Positions 53,843 through 62,897 of a DNA stretch of 64,000 nucleotides are shown one piece after another. The stretch covers positions 1 through 64,000 of the forward strand of contig JBEHXV010000020.1 of assembly GCA_048498515.1 (NCBI GenBank), given 5' to 3'. Every line of letters begins with the position of its first letter. The stretch's first letter is position 1. Both the position numbers and the translations under genes were made by a program. This DNA comes from UBA4416 sp048498515 (GTDB lineage Bacteria > Bacteroidota > Bacteroidia > B-17B0 > Aurantibacillaceae). The notes under the pieces are model-generated. The model did no database searches and was not told where the DNA came from. It saw only the letters and a list, made by a program, of their open reading frames with translations.

Positions 53843-54586
53843 ATGCAAACTTTTAAAACGATCATTATAGATGATGAAGAAAACAGCCGCAGTAATACTA
53901 AAAATATGCTGGCTAACTATTGCCCTGAAATAGAAGTTATTGCAGAAGCTGCCAGTGGTATGGAAGGCAAAAAACTGATCCAGGAACTAAAACCCCAGGT
54001 TGTGTTTTGCGACATCAATATGCCAGGCATGACAGGTCTTGAAATGATAGATGGTTTGGTACACCGTGATTTTTGCCTTATTTTTTTAACAGCCTACAGC
54101 GAGCATGGCATCAATGCTGTAAAAGCAGGGGCTATTGATTATCTTTTAAAACCATTATTGTTAAGTGAATTACAGGGAGCCATAAAAAAAGTGGTTCAGC
54201 ATTATGAGCAAAAAGGAGGCGTCAGCGCTACAGGCAGTAATGATAAAAATTTAGTGCTCATTAATCACAGCAAAGGTTTTACGCTCATTGATTATAAAGA
54301 CATTGTTTGGCTCGAGGCCTCTGATAACTATACAAACCTGTACTTAAATACCGGCAAAAAAATTGTAGCCTCAAAAACATTAAAAGAGTTTGAGGCTATT
54401 TTACCAACTAATGTATTTTTCCGCATTCACCGCTCTTCTTTAATTAATATCGACTTCATTAAGGAATACTCCAATGCCGAGGGTGGTACCATTATCATGT
54501 CCGACGGTACCAGCATACAGGTATCAAAAGCACGCTCCCAGGAATTTGGTGAGTTTATTAAAACACGGGCGGTTACACCAAAATAG
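53843..54586 (+). CDS. LytTR response regulator
   Basis: A 247-residue regulator with a receiver (IIDDEENSR, Asp57 in VVFCDINMPG, LTAYSEHGINAVKAGAIDYLLKP) and a LytTR DNA-binding domain (LIDYKDIVWLEASDNYTNLYLNTGKKIVASKTLKEFEAIL, FFRIHRSSLINIDFIKEY). Its natural kinase is a LytS-type protein. The only such kinase in the window is at 57383, separated from it by two unrelated units. A TAGATTTA box lies about 30 bases upstream. Confidence 0.95.
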   Translation: MQTFKTIIIDDEENSRSNTKNMLANYCPEIEVIAEAASGMEGKKLIQELKPQVVFCDINMPGMTGLEMIDGLVHRDFCLIFLTAYSEHGINAVKAGAIDYLLKPLLLSELQGAIKKVVQHYEQKGGVSATGSNDKNLVLINHSKGFTLIDYKDIVWLEASDNYTNLYLNTGKKIVASKTLKEFEAILPTNVFFRIHRSSLINIDFIKEYSNAEGGTIIMSDGTSIQVSKARSQEFGEFIKTRAVTPK

Positions 54587-54624
54587 CCAAACATCATAGC
54601 TTTTTCCTAAAATTCTATCCGGCA

Positions 54625-56562
54625 ATGCCAGGCAAGTATCTCATTAACCTGCTTTTTTTATGTACAGTATGGTTTGTGCCTTTTAATACCTATACCCAAA
54701 ATAAGGCGCCCGATTACCTTAATGAAATAAAAAGCAAACAGGATTTCGATCTGTTAAAAGGAAAACCCTTATCAAACAACTACAATGGGATTGAGTGCGT
54801 TAAAATCGTTTATGTTATTGCCACCAAAAAACTCTACTACCTGCAATCGGTAAAATACGTGTGGCATTACCGCTTTACCAGCGAAATTTTGTATGACCAG
54901 GACGACCTTAATTGGTTCAACACCATTAATTATGGACAAAACCCCGGGCGAAAATACATTTTAGCAACCTTTAATTTTAACACAAATACCAAAAATTACT
55001 TCCTTCAGTTTGCTCCGCCCGATGATATTAGTAATGAACTCATAGCCACCCTCACCCATAAAGTTGCCGAAACATTTTATAAAAAAGAGCAGTTTAAAAT
55101 ATTGCTCAACACTACTACCCTGCTCCGTCGTAAAAAAGAACTGGCCAACCAACATGAAGTTATGACGGGTGATGAACTTTACAAAAGCCAGAAATACCAG
55201 TTTATTTATAGGGGAAAAGCAAAAGGAACCCTTACTTTTATTAATGCCGATTCCATAAAGCAATCTACCGACTATAGCAATTGTATCCTGGTTATTGACG
55301 GCAATTCGAATAACATACCAGTGTGTAAAGGCATTATAACCAATCAATTTCAAACACCATTGAGCCACATTTGTTTGCTCACCCAAAACAGAAAAACGCC
55401 CTGTGCCTATATAAAAAACTGCTATGCTAACGATTCTTTAAAAAAATTAAACAATGCTTATGTGGAAGTATCGATTGGCGAAACAGGCTACAACTATAAA
55501 AAAATTGATGAACCCGTAGCAGGTCCCAAAAACCGTAAAGTAATAAACCTCCCTGGAGATACCCTGTATAAAAACATTAGCTACCTCAATTATTTAAGTT
55601 ATAAGAACAGGTATGCCTTTGGCTCAAAAACCTGCAACCTGGCAGAGTTACAGAAACTCAGTAAAAAGAATACTCAGATCCAAACACCGGAGCACGCCTT
55701 TGCTATTCCTTTTTATTATTATAACCGGCACGTAAAAGTCAATTATGTTTCCGATAAAATAACCGCTTTACTGGCAGAAAGAGCTATGCTAAAAAATGAT
55801 ACTGTACTCTCCGTAAAATTAAAAGAGATAAGGAAAGCCATTGCTTTGGCCCCTCTTGATACCGCACTGCTAAATACAGTGAAACGTTTTTGCGAAAAAA
55901 ACTTTGGTTCAAAAAAAGTACGTTTCAGGTCCTCTTCCAATTGCGAAGACGGCAACGAATTTAATGGCGCGGGGCTATATACATCAGAAACAGGAATTTT
56001 TAAGGACTCTCTGAAATCATATGAAAAAGCTATAAAAAAAGTATGGGCCAGCCTTTGGTCGGTAAGGGCTTTTAAAGAACGTGAGTATTTTAATATTGAC
56101 CATTCACAGGTATTGATGGGAATTCTGATACACCAGGTATTTGACAATGAATTGGCAAATGGTGTTGCCATTACTAAAAACCTATACAGAAATTACGATG
56201 CAGGTTTTATTATTAATCTTCAAAAAGGTGAAAATGAAGTGGTATCGCCAAAAGAAGGAGTGATCTCGGAACAGGTTATTTCTTATATGAACTCTGGCAG
56301 TACCTTTTACGATGCATCACGCTCGGCCGATTGGCTAAGCTATTCGAGCCTTAATACAGGAGGTTCGTTACTAAGTATTGAAGAATTATACCAACTTACC
56401 CGGCAGCTCGAAGCAATCAAACGCTATTTTTATGAACTATACCATAAGTGGCCAAATACCGAGTACAGGGATTTTGCGATGGACGTGGAATTTAAATTGA
56501 TAGAAACGGCTGATAAAAAGCGAAAATTCATTATCAAACAAGCCCGGCCTTATAACAATTAA
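54625..56562 (+). CDS. Secreted His-domain/ATP-grasp (PEP/pyruvate-binding) protein, glucan-water-dikinase-like order
   Basis: A 645-residue protein with a signal peptide (MPGKYLINLLFLCTVWFVPFNTYTQ). The first 200 residues have no motif I recognise. A phosphohistidine-type segment follows (TPLSHICLLTQNRKTPCAYI, His248), then a PPDK_N ATP-grasp domain: FGSKTCNLAELQKL (about 332), VRFRSSSNCEDGNEFNGAGLYTSE (Arg435 region) and WASLWSVRAFKEREYFNIDH. The order His-then-ATP-grasp is the reverse of PEP synthase and matches glucan water dikinase. No PEP-binding barrel is present. The substrate is unknown; a secreted phosphotransfer role is inference. Confidence 0.8.
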   Translation: MPGKYLINLLFLCTVWFVPFNTYTQNKAPDYLNEIKSKQDFDLLKGKPLSNNYNGIECVKIVYVIATKKLYYLQSVKYVWHYRFTSEILYDQDDLNWFNTINYGQNPGRKYILATFNFNTNTKNYFLQFAPPDDISNELIATLTHKVAETFYKKEQFKILLNTTTLLRRKKELANQHEVMTGDELYKSQKYQFIYRGKAKGTLTFINADSIKQSTDYSNCILVIDGNSNNIPVCKGIITNQFQTPLSHICLLTQNRKTPCAYIKNCYANDSLKKLNNAYVEVSIGETGYNYKKIDEPVAGPKNRKVINLPGDTLYKNISYLNYLSYKNRYAFGSKTCNLAELQKLSKKNTQIQTPEHAFAIPFYYYNRHVKVNYVSDKITALLAERAMLKNDTVLSVKLKEIRKAIALAPLDTALLNTVKRFCEKNFGSKKVRFRSSSNCEDGNEFNGAGLYTSETGIFKDSLKSYEKAIKKVWASLWSVRAFKEREYFNIDHSQVLMGILIHQVFDNELANGVAITKNLYRNYDAGFIINLQKGENEVVSPKEGVISEQVISYMNSGSTFYDASRSADWLSYSSLNTGGSLLSIEELYQLTRQLEAIKRYFYELYHKWPNTEYRDFAMDVEFKLIETADKKRKFIIKQARPYNN

Positions 56563-56573
56563 GTAAAGGCAGC

Positions 56574-56990
56574 TTAAAACACATGGTTCTCCAGGAATTG
56601 TTTGCTGGTAAGTACTTCGATCTCTGAAAAATAAAAATCGTTACGATCCTCTGTAACAATACATTTACAGCCACTGTGAATAGCTGAATAATACTGCAAG
56701 CCATCCTCAAAATCATGGATCTTTTTATTGGCACAGGTATCTTTCACGGTGATATCGTTTACAGTGGTTACCTGGAGTTTAGACACCAATAAGTCAATTT
56801 TACGCCGGGCCTGTTCGTTACTACATTTTTTTTCGGCAAAATAATACGCAATTGCCAAACAAATAGGCGATGTATAAAATTTATATTTCGGGATCTCGGC
56901 TAAACTTAAGACCCTTGAACTATAGGTAAAAACAGGATATTCCTTATTCAATACAGAAACAAGGACATTAGCATCTAAAAAAACCTTCAT
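56574..56990 (-). CDS. PIN-domain toxin (VapC-like)
   Basis: A 138-residue PIN protein: MKVFLDANVLVSVL with the first catalytic Asp (residue 6), an acidic middle helix, DFEDGLQYYSAIHSGCKCIVTEDRNDF carrying the later acidic residues, and a closing LTSKQFLE. PIN proteins are ribonucleases. Its ATG overlaps the stop of the antitoxin gene by 4 bases (56987-56990), typical of toxin-antitoxin pairs. It lies just past the dikinase-like gene. Confidence 0.9.
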   Translation of the reverse strand: MKVFLDANVLVSVLNKEYPVFTYSSRVLSLAEIPKYKFYTSPICLAIAYYFAEKKCSNEQARRKIDLLVSKLQVTTVNDITVKDTCANKKIHDFEDGLQYYSAIHSGCKCIVTEDRNDFYFSEIEVLTSKQFLENHVF

Positions 56991-57244
56991 TTTTTACGGT
57001 TTCGGTATTCGGTTTTTAAAGAAGCGCGTTTTTTTGAAGGTGTGGCATATTCGGCTTTACCTTCGGCTACCATATTTACCCAATCTGCTACCGGAAAATC
57101 TTCGAGTGATTTGTATTGATTGGAAGTGATCTTATCGAGCAAATGCTCCATTAGCCTTGACAAGCTGATGTTTTGCGACTCGGCATAGCGTTTTGCTTTT
57201 TCTATGATTTGCTTATCAAAAGATAAGGTGATCTTGGCATCCAT
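56987..57244 (-). CDS. Antitoxin, DUF6364 family (ribbon-helix-helix-like)
   Basis: An 85-residue protein: MDAKITLSFDKQIIEKAKRYAESQNISLSRLMEHLLDKI is the DUF6364/RHH strand-helix-helix pattern. The C-terminal part (SLEDFPVADWVNMVAEG..KRASLKTEY) is the toxin-binding tail. It is the first gene of the pair and probably binds its own promoter. The TACAAAG-like region at 57253-57266 may be its promoter, but I do not fix it. Confidence 0.9.
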   Translation of the reverse strand: MDAKITLSFDKQIIEKAKRYAESQNISLSRLMEHLLDKITSNQYKSLEDFPVADWVNMVAEGKAEYATPSKKRASLKTEYRNRKK

Positions 57245-57382
57245 ATTACTTAAATTATACTACAAAGATAAAAAAACTATACGTATAATCCAAAATCTTC
57301 CTTTAGTAAAAACTACTACATTTTACCAGGCATTATAAACAGCGGTTTATTTCATATATTTTGCTATTTTTATGTACCAAGT

Positions 57383-60313
57383 ATGAGGTTTAAACATCTG
57401 TATAGCTTATTTTTTTGTCTTCTTTTTGCGGCATTCAGCATACAATCGCAAAACAGGAGCTTCTCATTCCAGCATTATGGCCCTGAGGATGGTTTGAGCA
57501 ATGCCAATGTGTTTGCCATAAAACAGGACAAAAACAACATCCTGTATTTAGCTACCGAAAACGGCGTGTATAATTTTGATGGCTATGATTTTTCAAAAAT
57601 AAAGCCCAAAACACCACTTAAATCAAACTATATAAGAAACATTGGGTTTAATGATAATAATAACCTTATTATTATTAACCGTAGAGAAGGCATTTATGAA
57701 TACAATAAGAACAACAACGATGTAGCCTTAATAAAAAACCTGAATTTCAAAAATTCTGTTGACGAGATCATTCTTGGCAGCGATTACAATTATTCATTGA
57801 CCGACCAGATTGAGGTTAATGCCATTGAAACTGCAACCGGTAAAGTAATAGGAGACGAAATAAGAAAAAAGGATGAATCTAACCAGGCTTTTGCTTTTTA
57901 CAAAACAAAAAACAATAAAGTTATTGTTGGCCGGGTTGATGGTTTGTACCTGTTTGAAAATGGCCGGCAGGTAAAACTAAATTTAGGGAAATCGTTTCCG
58001 GTTTATTCAATTACCGAGGATGCAAAGGGGATATTATATTTAGGAAGCGACAATTCCATTATATGCGTTAAGGACAATCAGATTACCCAAACCATCCCGG
58101 TGAGGACACAGAAAACAAACAGCTTTTTTGGTGCAAATAATTATGCACATGTTAGTAAGCTTATTATAGATAAATACCAACGCATTTGGTTTACCAATAC
58201 CCCTGATGACAACCTATATCTTATAGAAAATAACATTACCTACGATGCGTTTGATTTGCTTGGAATTGATAAGGTTTTGATTAATTGCATTTATAAAGAT
58301 ACGGATGACCATATTTGGATAGGAACATTTAACGACGGCGTTTATTTTATTCAAAACCCACAATTAAAAAACATTTCGTTCACCTCGGGGCGGAAGATCC
58401 TCCAGGTAAACTGTGCCGCTTTTATTGAAAACAGCATCGCGGTTGGTACCCGAAACGGCTTGTTTATATATGACAATAACAATAACACTCAGAATGTGAT
58501 TTTGCCGGATGAGCTGTTTGAAGAAACTGTTTTTGGGATTTACCGCGACCAAAAAAACGTCATGTATTCTAAAATAAATTCCATTTCCAACGAACATAAG
58601 ATCTTTTTCATCAGTTCTAATTATTATAATTTTACCCCCATTGCTTCTAGACTTTTTAGTTATTGCAAAACTCCCGGCGAAGCCTACCTGGCCGATGGAA
58701 CGGCAAGCCTGTTGAAAATAAAAGATTATACCAGAGAAAAATATACGGTGCTCGATACCCTGGTTTCTTTCCCCGATTACAGAACCCGGATCAACACTTT
58801 GCATGATACCAAAACAGATTTATTTATTGGCACATCCGACGGGTTAAGTATTTATTCACATTCGGCAAAAACATACAGGAATTACCATAACCAGTTGTTC
58901 AGTTTTGGCATGAACCATATTGAGAGCCATAACTCTAAAACATACCTGGCCCACGAAAACGGGATCACTGTTTTTGAGGATTCTACCCTCCTGCAGCAAT
59001 TAGGTGAACACCGGCTGACGGCAGTAAAAAAAATAAAGTTCTATCAAAATAAAGTATGGATAGCAACCCTTGACGGCTTGTTTATTTGTGATGAAAAATT
59101 TCAACCCATTGTTATTTACAACAAATCAAATGGCTTGCTGTCAAATACCATCAACGATATTATTTTTGATAAGAACAATTGTTGCATTTGCAGCGACAAA
59201 GGAATTACGCTTTGCAGCATAGATGATCTGTTATTACAAAAACGCATTGCCAATAAGCTATTTGTAACTAATGTGACCGTAGACAATATTCCTGTCAAAA
59301 TAAATGGAAATACGCTGAACTTAAACAGTAACCAATCCGACATTATTATCGATTTTTCGAGCCCCTTGTTTGTTAAGCCTAATAAACAATTTTTTAGGTA
59401 CAAATACGACAAAGGTACCTGGTCTTCTATCGAAAACCGATCGGTGCATTTAACATCCATAGATGGCGGAACCCATAAAATAGATATTGTTTGTTCTTAC
59501 GATGGCATTAACTGGTCCGATCCCGTATCTATAGTGCTTAAAAAAGAAATTCCTTTTAAACAAACTCCCTGGTTTTTAATCAGCATTCTTATTGGTTCGC
59601 TTATTCTGATACTATCTATTGTTTATGTATGGGTAAAAAACGTTAGGCAAAAAGCCACAAAACGTGTACAGGAAGAACGCCAGGTTAATTTATTAAAACA
59701 TCAGGCCATGAACTCATTAATGAGTCCGCATTTCATTTTCAATTCATTAACTTCCATCCAGAATTATATTAACTCTAACGACTCATTAAAAGCGAGCGAA
59801 TACCTGGCTAAATTCTCAAGGCTGATACGGATGATTATTGAAAAGGCCTCACAGGGCGACATTAGCCTTCATGAAGAACTGACTCGTTTAAACTATTACC
59901 TTGATCTTGAGAAAGAGCGCTTTAAAGGTAAATTTGATTTTTATATTGAAGTTGAAGATGGTCTGAATACCTTTGATATAAAAATCCCCAATATGATCAT
60001 TCAACCTTATGCCGAAAACTCGATCATTCATGGCATTTTACCAAAACATGAACATGGGAACTTATTTATCCGTTTCAAAAAAATAAACGATAAAACCTTG
60101 TCAATTGTTATTGAGGATGATGGCATTGGTTTTAATAAAGCCAAAGAAAATGCTAAAGCCGGGCACAAATCACTTGGTACAAAAACCATCGAAAACATAC
60201 TTGAGCTCAATACCAAGCTGACAGGCAAACATCAAAAAGTTGAGATTATTGACAAGTCCGAATTGACATCTCCTTCAAACGGAACACTTATAACGATCAC
60301 ATTACAAGTATAA
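57383..60313 (+). CDS. Propeller-linked LytS-type sensor histidine kinase
   Basis: A 976-residue hybrid sensor. The signal peptide is MRFKHLYSLFFCLLFAAFSIQSQ. Two-component-regulator propeller blades fill residues 30-640 (HYGPEDGLSNANVFAIKQDKNNILYLATENGVYNFDG, GIDKVLINCIYKDTDDHIWIGTFNDGV, TAVKKIKFYQNKVWIATLDGLF). A Y_Y_Y-like fold and one membrane helix (about 736-755) follow. The kinase has the LytS His783 in SPHFIFNSLTSIQNYI and an ATPase with PNMIIQPYAENSIIHG and VIEDDGIGFNKAKE. It lacks a receiver of its own. Confidence 0.94.
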   Translation: MRFKHLYSLFFCLLFAAFSIQSQNRSFSFQHYGPEDGLSNANVFAIKQDKNNILYLATENGVYNFDGYDFSKIKPKTPLKSNYIRNIGFNDNNNLIIINRREGIYEYNKNNNDVALIKNLNFKNSVDEIILGSDYNYSLTDQIEVNAIETATGKVIGDEIRKKDESNQAFAFYKTKNNKVIVGRVDGLYLFENGRQVKLNLGKSFPVYSITEDAKGILYLGSDNSIICVKDNQITQTIPVRTQKTNSFFGANNYAHVSKLIIDKYQRIWFTNTPDDNLYLIENNITYDAFDLLGIDKVLINCIYKDTDDHIWIGTFNDGVYFIQNPQLKNISFTSGRKILQVNCAAFIENSIAVGTRNGLFIYDNNNNTQNVILPDELFEETVFGIYRDQKNVMYSKINSISNEHKIFFISSNYYNFTPIASRLFSYCKTPGEAYLADGTASLLKIKDYTREKYTVLDTLVSFPDYRTRINTLHDTKTDLFIGTSDGLSIYSHSAKTYRNYHNQLFSFGMNHIESHNSKTYLAHENGITVFEDSTLLQQLGEHRLTAVKKIKFYQNKVWIATLDGLFICDEKFQPIVIYNKSNGLLSNTINDIIFDKNNCCICSDKGITLCSIDDLLLQKRIANKLFVTNVTVDNIPVKINGNTLNLNSNQSDIIIDFSSPLFVKPNKQFFRYKYDKGTWSSIENRSVHLTSIDGGTHKIDIVCSYDGINWSDPVSIVLKKEIPFKQTPWFLISILIGSLILILSIVYVWVKNVRQKATKRVQEERQVNLLKHQAMNSLMSPHFIFNSLTSIQNYINSNDSLKASEYLAKFSRLIRMIIEKASQGDISLHEELTRLNYYLDLEKERFKGKFDFYIEVEDGLNTFDIKIPNMIIQPYAENSIIHGILPKHEHGNLFIRFKKINDKTLSIVIEDDGIGFNKAKENAKAGHKSLGTKTIENILELNTKLTGKHQKVEIIDKSELTSPSNGTLITITLQV

Positions 60314-60389
60314 CATTTAGATGAACGGCATAATAATTAATATTAATTAACTGGAAAGAACAATTAAACGCATTAATTTTACTTTTTAC

Positions 60390-61388
60390 TTGAGAACTAA
60401 ACGCTACATACTTTTTATTCTATTCAGCTTATTATTTCGGGTTTTTCATGCCCAAAGTAAACTTAATTTGTTAACCGATACGATAGCTGTATGCGCGGGC
60501 GATTCTTTCCTTATTAAGTTTCCTGAAGATCTCGTAAGCAAATCGGCAACTTATCAATGGGCAACCCCTTATAAGATTATTGACCACGCCAAACAACTTT
60601 ATGTAAAACAAAAAGGAAAATACACCGTAAAGATCTATGATGGCAGTAGAGTAATTACAGATACTACTTATGTAAAAATAAACGACATGCCAAAATTGGT
60701 AATAAGAGATACCGTTGTTTGCAGTGGGAACCTTATTACCATAAACCCAAAAACAAAATACAGGTACACATGGAGTACGGGCGAAAATAGTGAAATATTA
60801 AAAATTGATAAGCCTGGAAAATACTGGATAAAAACAAATAACAAAGGTTGTTTTTATACCGATACCTTCCGCGTTTCTTCTGCCGTTGGTACGATTCCTA
60901 ATTTCGGAAAAGAATTATTGGTTTGCGAGAGCGATGCTAACAAGATTCTATCGGTAAGGGCGCCGGCCGATGTGAAATTATACTGGAATACAGGCGCCAA
61001 TACACTGAATATTAATGCAACAAAGGAAGGCATATACTGGGTAAAAAGCGTTTCAAAAACATGCGGCAGTAAAACCGATAGCGTATATGTAAAATACAAG
61101 AACTGTGATTGCGATATTTATATACCAAACAGTTTTACGCCAAATGATGATGACCGGAATGATGTATTTGCTCCTGTGTTTCAATGCGAGTATAATTATT
61201 TCGTCATGACCATATTTGACCGGTGGGGAAACACCGTGTATATAAGTAACAATGTAAATGGAAAATGGGATGGCCGTTTCAAAAATAACCCATGCCCCGA
61301 CGATGTATATGTTTACCGGATCGAAGCCATTCAAAAAAGTACCGACAAAAAGATCATAAAGAATGGTCATATTTCTCTTTTCAGATAA
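60390..61388 (+). CDS. T9SS type B (gliding-motility-associated) sorting-domain protein
   Basis: A 332-residue exported protein. No ATG is available; TTG at 60390 gives a good signal (MRTKRYILFILFSLLFRVFHAQ). Immunoglobulin-like repeats follow (DTIAVCAGDSFLIKFP, DTVVCSGNLITINPKTKYRYTWSTGENSEIL, ELLVCESDANKILSV). The last 85 residues (IYIPNSFTPNDDDRNDVFAP...IFDRWGNTVYISNNVNGKWDGRFKNNPCPDDVYVYRI) are a type B sorting domain. It should be exported by the type IX system. Confidence 0.92.
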   Translation: MRTKRYILFILFSLLFRVFHAQSKLNLLTDTIAVCAGDSFLIKFPEDLVSKSATYQWATPYKIIDHAKQLYVKQKGKYTVKIYDGSRVITDTTYVKINDMPKLVIRDTVVCSGNLITINPKTKYRYTWSTGENSEILKIDKPGKYWIKTNNKGCFYTDTFRVSSAVGTIPNFGKELLVCESDANKILSVRAPADVKLYWNTGANTLNINATKEGIYWVKSVSKTCGSKTDSVYVKYKNCDCDIYIPNSFTPNDDDRNDVFAPVFQCEYNYFVMTIFDRWGNTVYISNNVNGKWDGRFKNNPCPDDVYVYRIEAIQKSTDKKIIKNGHISLFR

Positions 61389-61395
61389 CCCCTCT

Positions 61396-62886
61396 ATGAA
61401 AAAAATCCTCGTATTATTCTGCCTGCTATCCACTACTCTCTCCACTTCAGCACAAACATTCACCAAAGAAGGCGAGTCAATGGAAATAAAATCAAAATAT
61501 CCCAATGCCGATTTTTTGGGTTCCGATAACGAAAATTACTATGCTGTTTCCTATAACCTGGATAATAAATTCATATTTGATTTTTTAAAAGTCAATAAAA
61601 ACTCATTGTCAAAAGTTTCGCAACAACAATTAACGGTTGAATTTCAAAAATTTCATTACCTGCAGGAAACAGGAGCATGTGACCTCAATGTGTTTTTCAG
61701 GCAGGATAAAATCTATATTATATATGGGTTACTTGATACTGAAGGGAGTACTGCCGACTTTAGGATTTACATGAAAGTCCTCAATAAAAATTTTGAGATC
61801 ATAAGCGATGAACAAATAGGACATATTGTTGATACCGGTTATGAAAAGCAAGGATCTTATGAAGTGGTGCTCAGTCCAGATGGCAAAACAGCCTTAGTTG
61901 TCATGAAAAATCTGTGCGAGAAAAAGAAAGCATTTGGTTATAACATGATCGTTTTTGAAAACACAGAATTAGTATGGATTGATCTGGCAAGCGGAAAAAA
62001 GACCTTCTCGAAATTTTTACCTATTGAAGATGGCGATAAACGAATTAAAACCTCGCAATACAAATTGGCAAACAATGGCAACCTTACATTCATCTTAATG
62101 CATTATCCTAAAAGCGACCATAGAACAACCTTTGCTTCGTATATTGGCATTAACAAATTTAAAAAAGAGGACATTGAGGTTAATGAAATTAAATTTAATA
62201 GTACAGACAGTATCGTTTCCAATAGCCTGACACAATTGCCAAACGAAAAAGTCATTTATTTATTTAAAACAAAAAACAGGTATATCTATAAGATCATTAA
62301 TGTATCTGATGGCAAAGTTGAACTTGAAAAAGAATATTCGTTACATAAATCAAAAGACGGTGAGCTCGAAACGGATGTAAAGGAAATTTTTGAGTCGGAT
62401 AAACACTTTTATTTTTTGAGCCTGGGGCATATATCCACCCCTTTTTACTACGAAGAATATATGACAGCATACAAGCTAACCAAAGAAGGAGAATTTGTAT
62501 GGGCACGCGTTATTCCTAAAAAAACCGCTAACCGAAAAGCTTACAGGCATATCTATTCAAAAGACTATTTTGATGTGAAGGCGGTGCTGGAAAAAGACAC
62601 ATTGAAGCTTGTGTTCCTGGAACATATGGATAAACAACCCATTCAAACCGGCAATACCTTTGATTGCAGCAAACAAATTTATACCGATGGCAATCCCATT
62701 GTAAAATCAAATGTGGTATCCTATAACCTTTCCCCGGCAGGTAATGTTTCCAAAAAAATAATTATCGCTAATACAAAAGACCTGGGCATATCGCCCTATA
62801 ATGGGTACCCTACATTACCCGATAATACTATCTTATTGAATTTCTGTGGTCCAAAAACCCTGAAATTTGCCACTTTAAAATTGTAA
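61396..62886 (+). CDS. Exported protein of unknown function
   Basis: A frame start at 61363 exists, but the ATG at 61396 gives a signal peptide (MKKILVLFCLLSTTLSTSAQ). The mature part is about 475 residues, with Lys/Asp-rich beta-strands (FDFLKVNKNSLSKVSQQQLTVEFQKFHYLQETG, YEVVLSPDGKTALVVMKNLCEKKKAFGYNMIVF). One LSPDGKTALVV blade suggests a propeller-like fold. It lies 7 bases behind the T9SS type B gene, so it is probably in the same unit. I do not recognise the family. Confidence 0.7.
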   Translation: MKKILVLFCLLSTTLSTSAQTFTKEGESMEIKSKYPNADFLGSDNENYYAVSYNLDNKFIFDFLKVNKNSLSKVSQQQLTVEFQKFHYLQETGACDLNVFFRQDKIYIIYGLLDTEGSTADFRIYMKVLNKNFEIISDEQIGHIVDTGYEKQGSYEVVLSPDGKTALVVMKNLCEKKKAFGYNMIVFENTELVWIDLASGKKTFSKFLPIEDGDKRIKTSQYKLANNGNLTFILMHYPKSDHRTTFASYIGINKFKKEDIEVNEIKFNSTDSIVSNSLTQLPNEKVIYLFKTKNRYIYKIINVSDGKVELEKEYSLHKSKDGELETDVKEIFESDKHFYFLSLGHISTPFYYEEYMTAYKLTKEGEFVWARVIPKKTANRKAYRHIYSKDYFDVKAVLEKDTLKLVFLEHMDKQPIQTGNTFDCSKQIYTDGNPIVKSNVVSYNLSPAGNVSKKIIIANTKDLGISPYNGYPTLPDNTILLNFCGPKTLKFATLKL

Positions 62887-62897
62887 GATCAGAGCAG

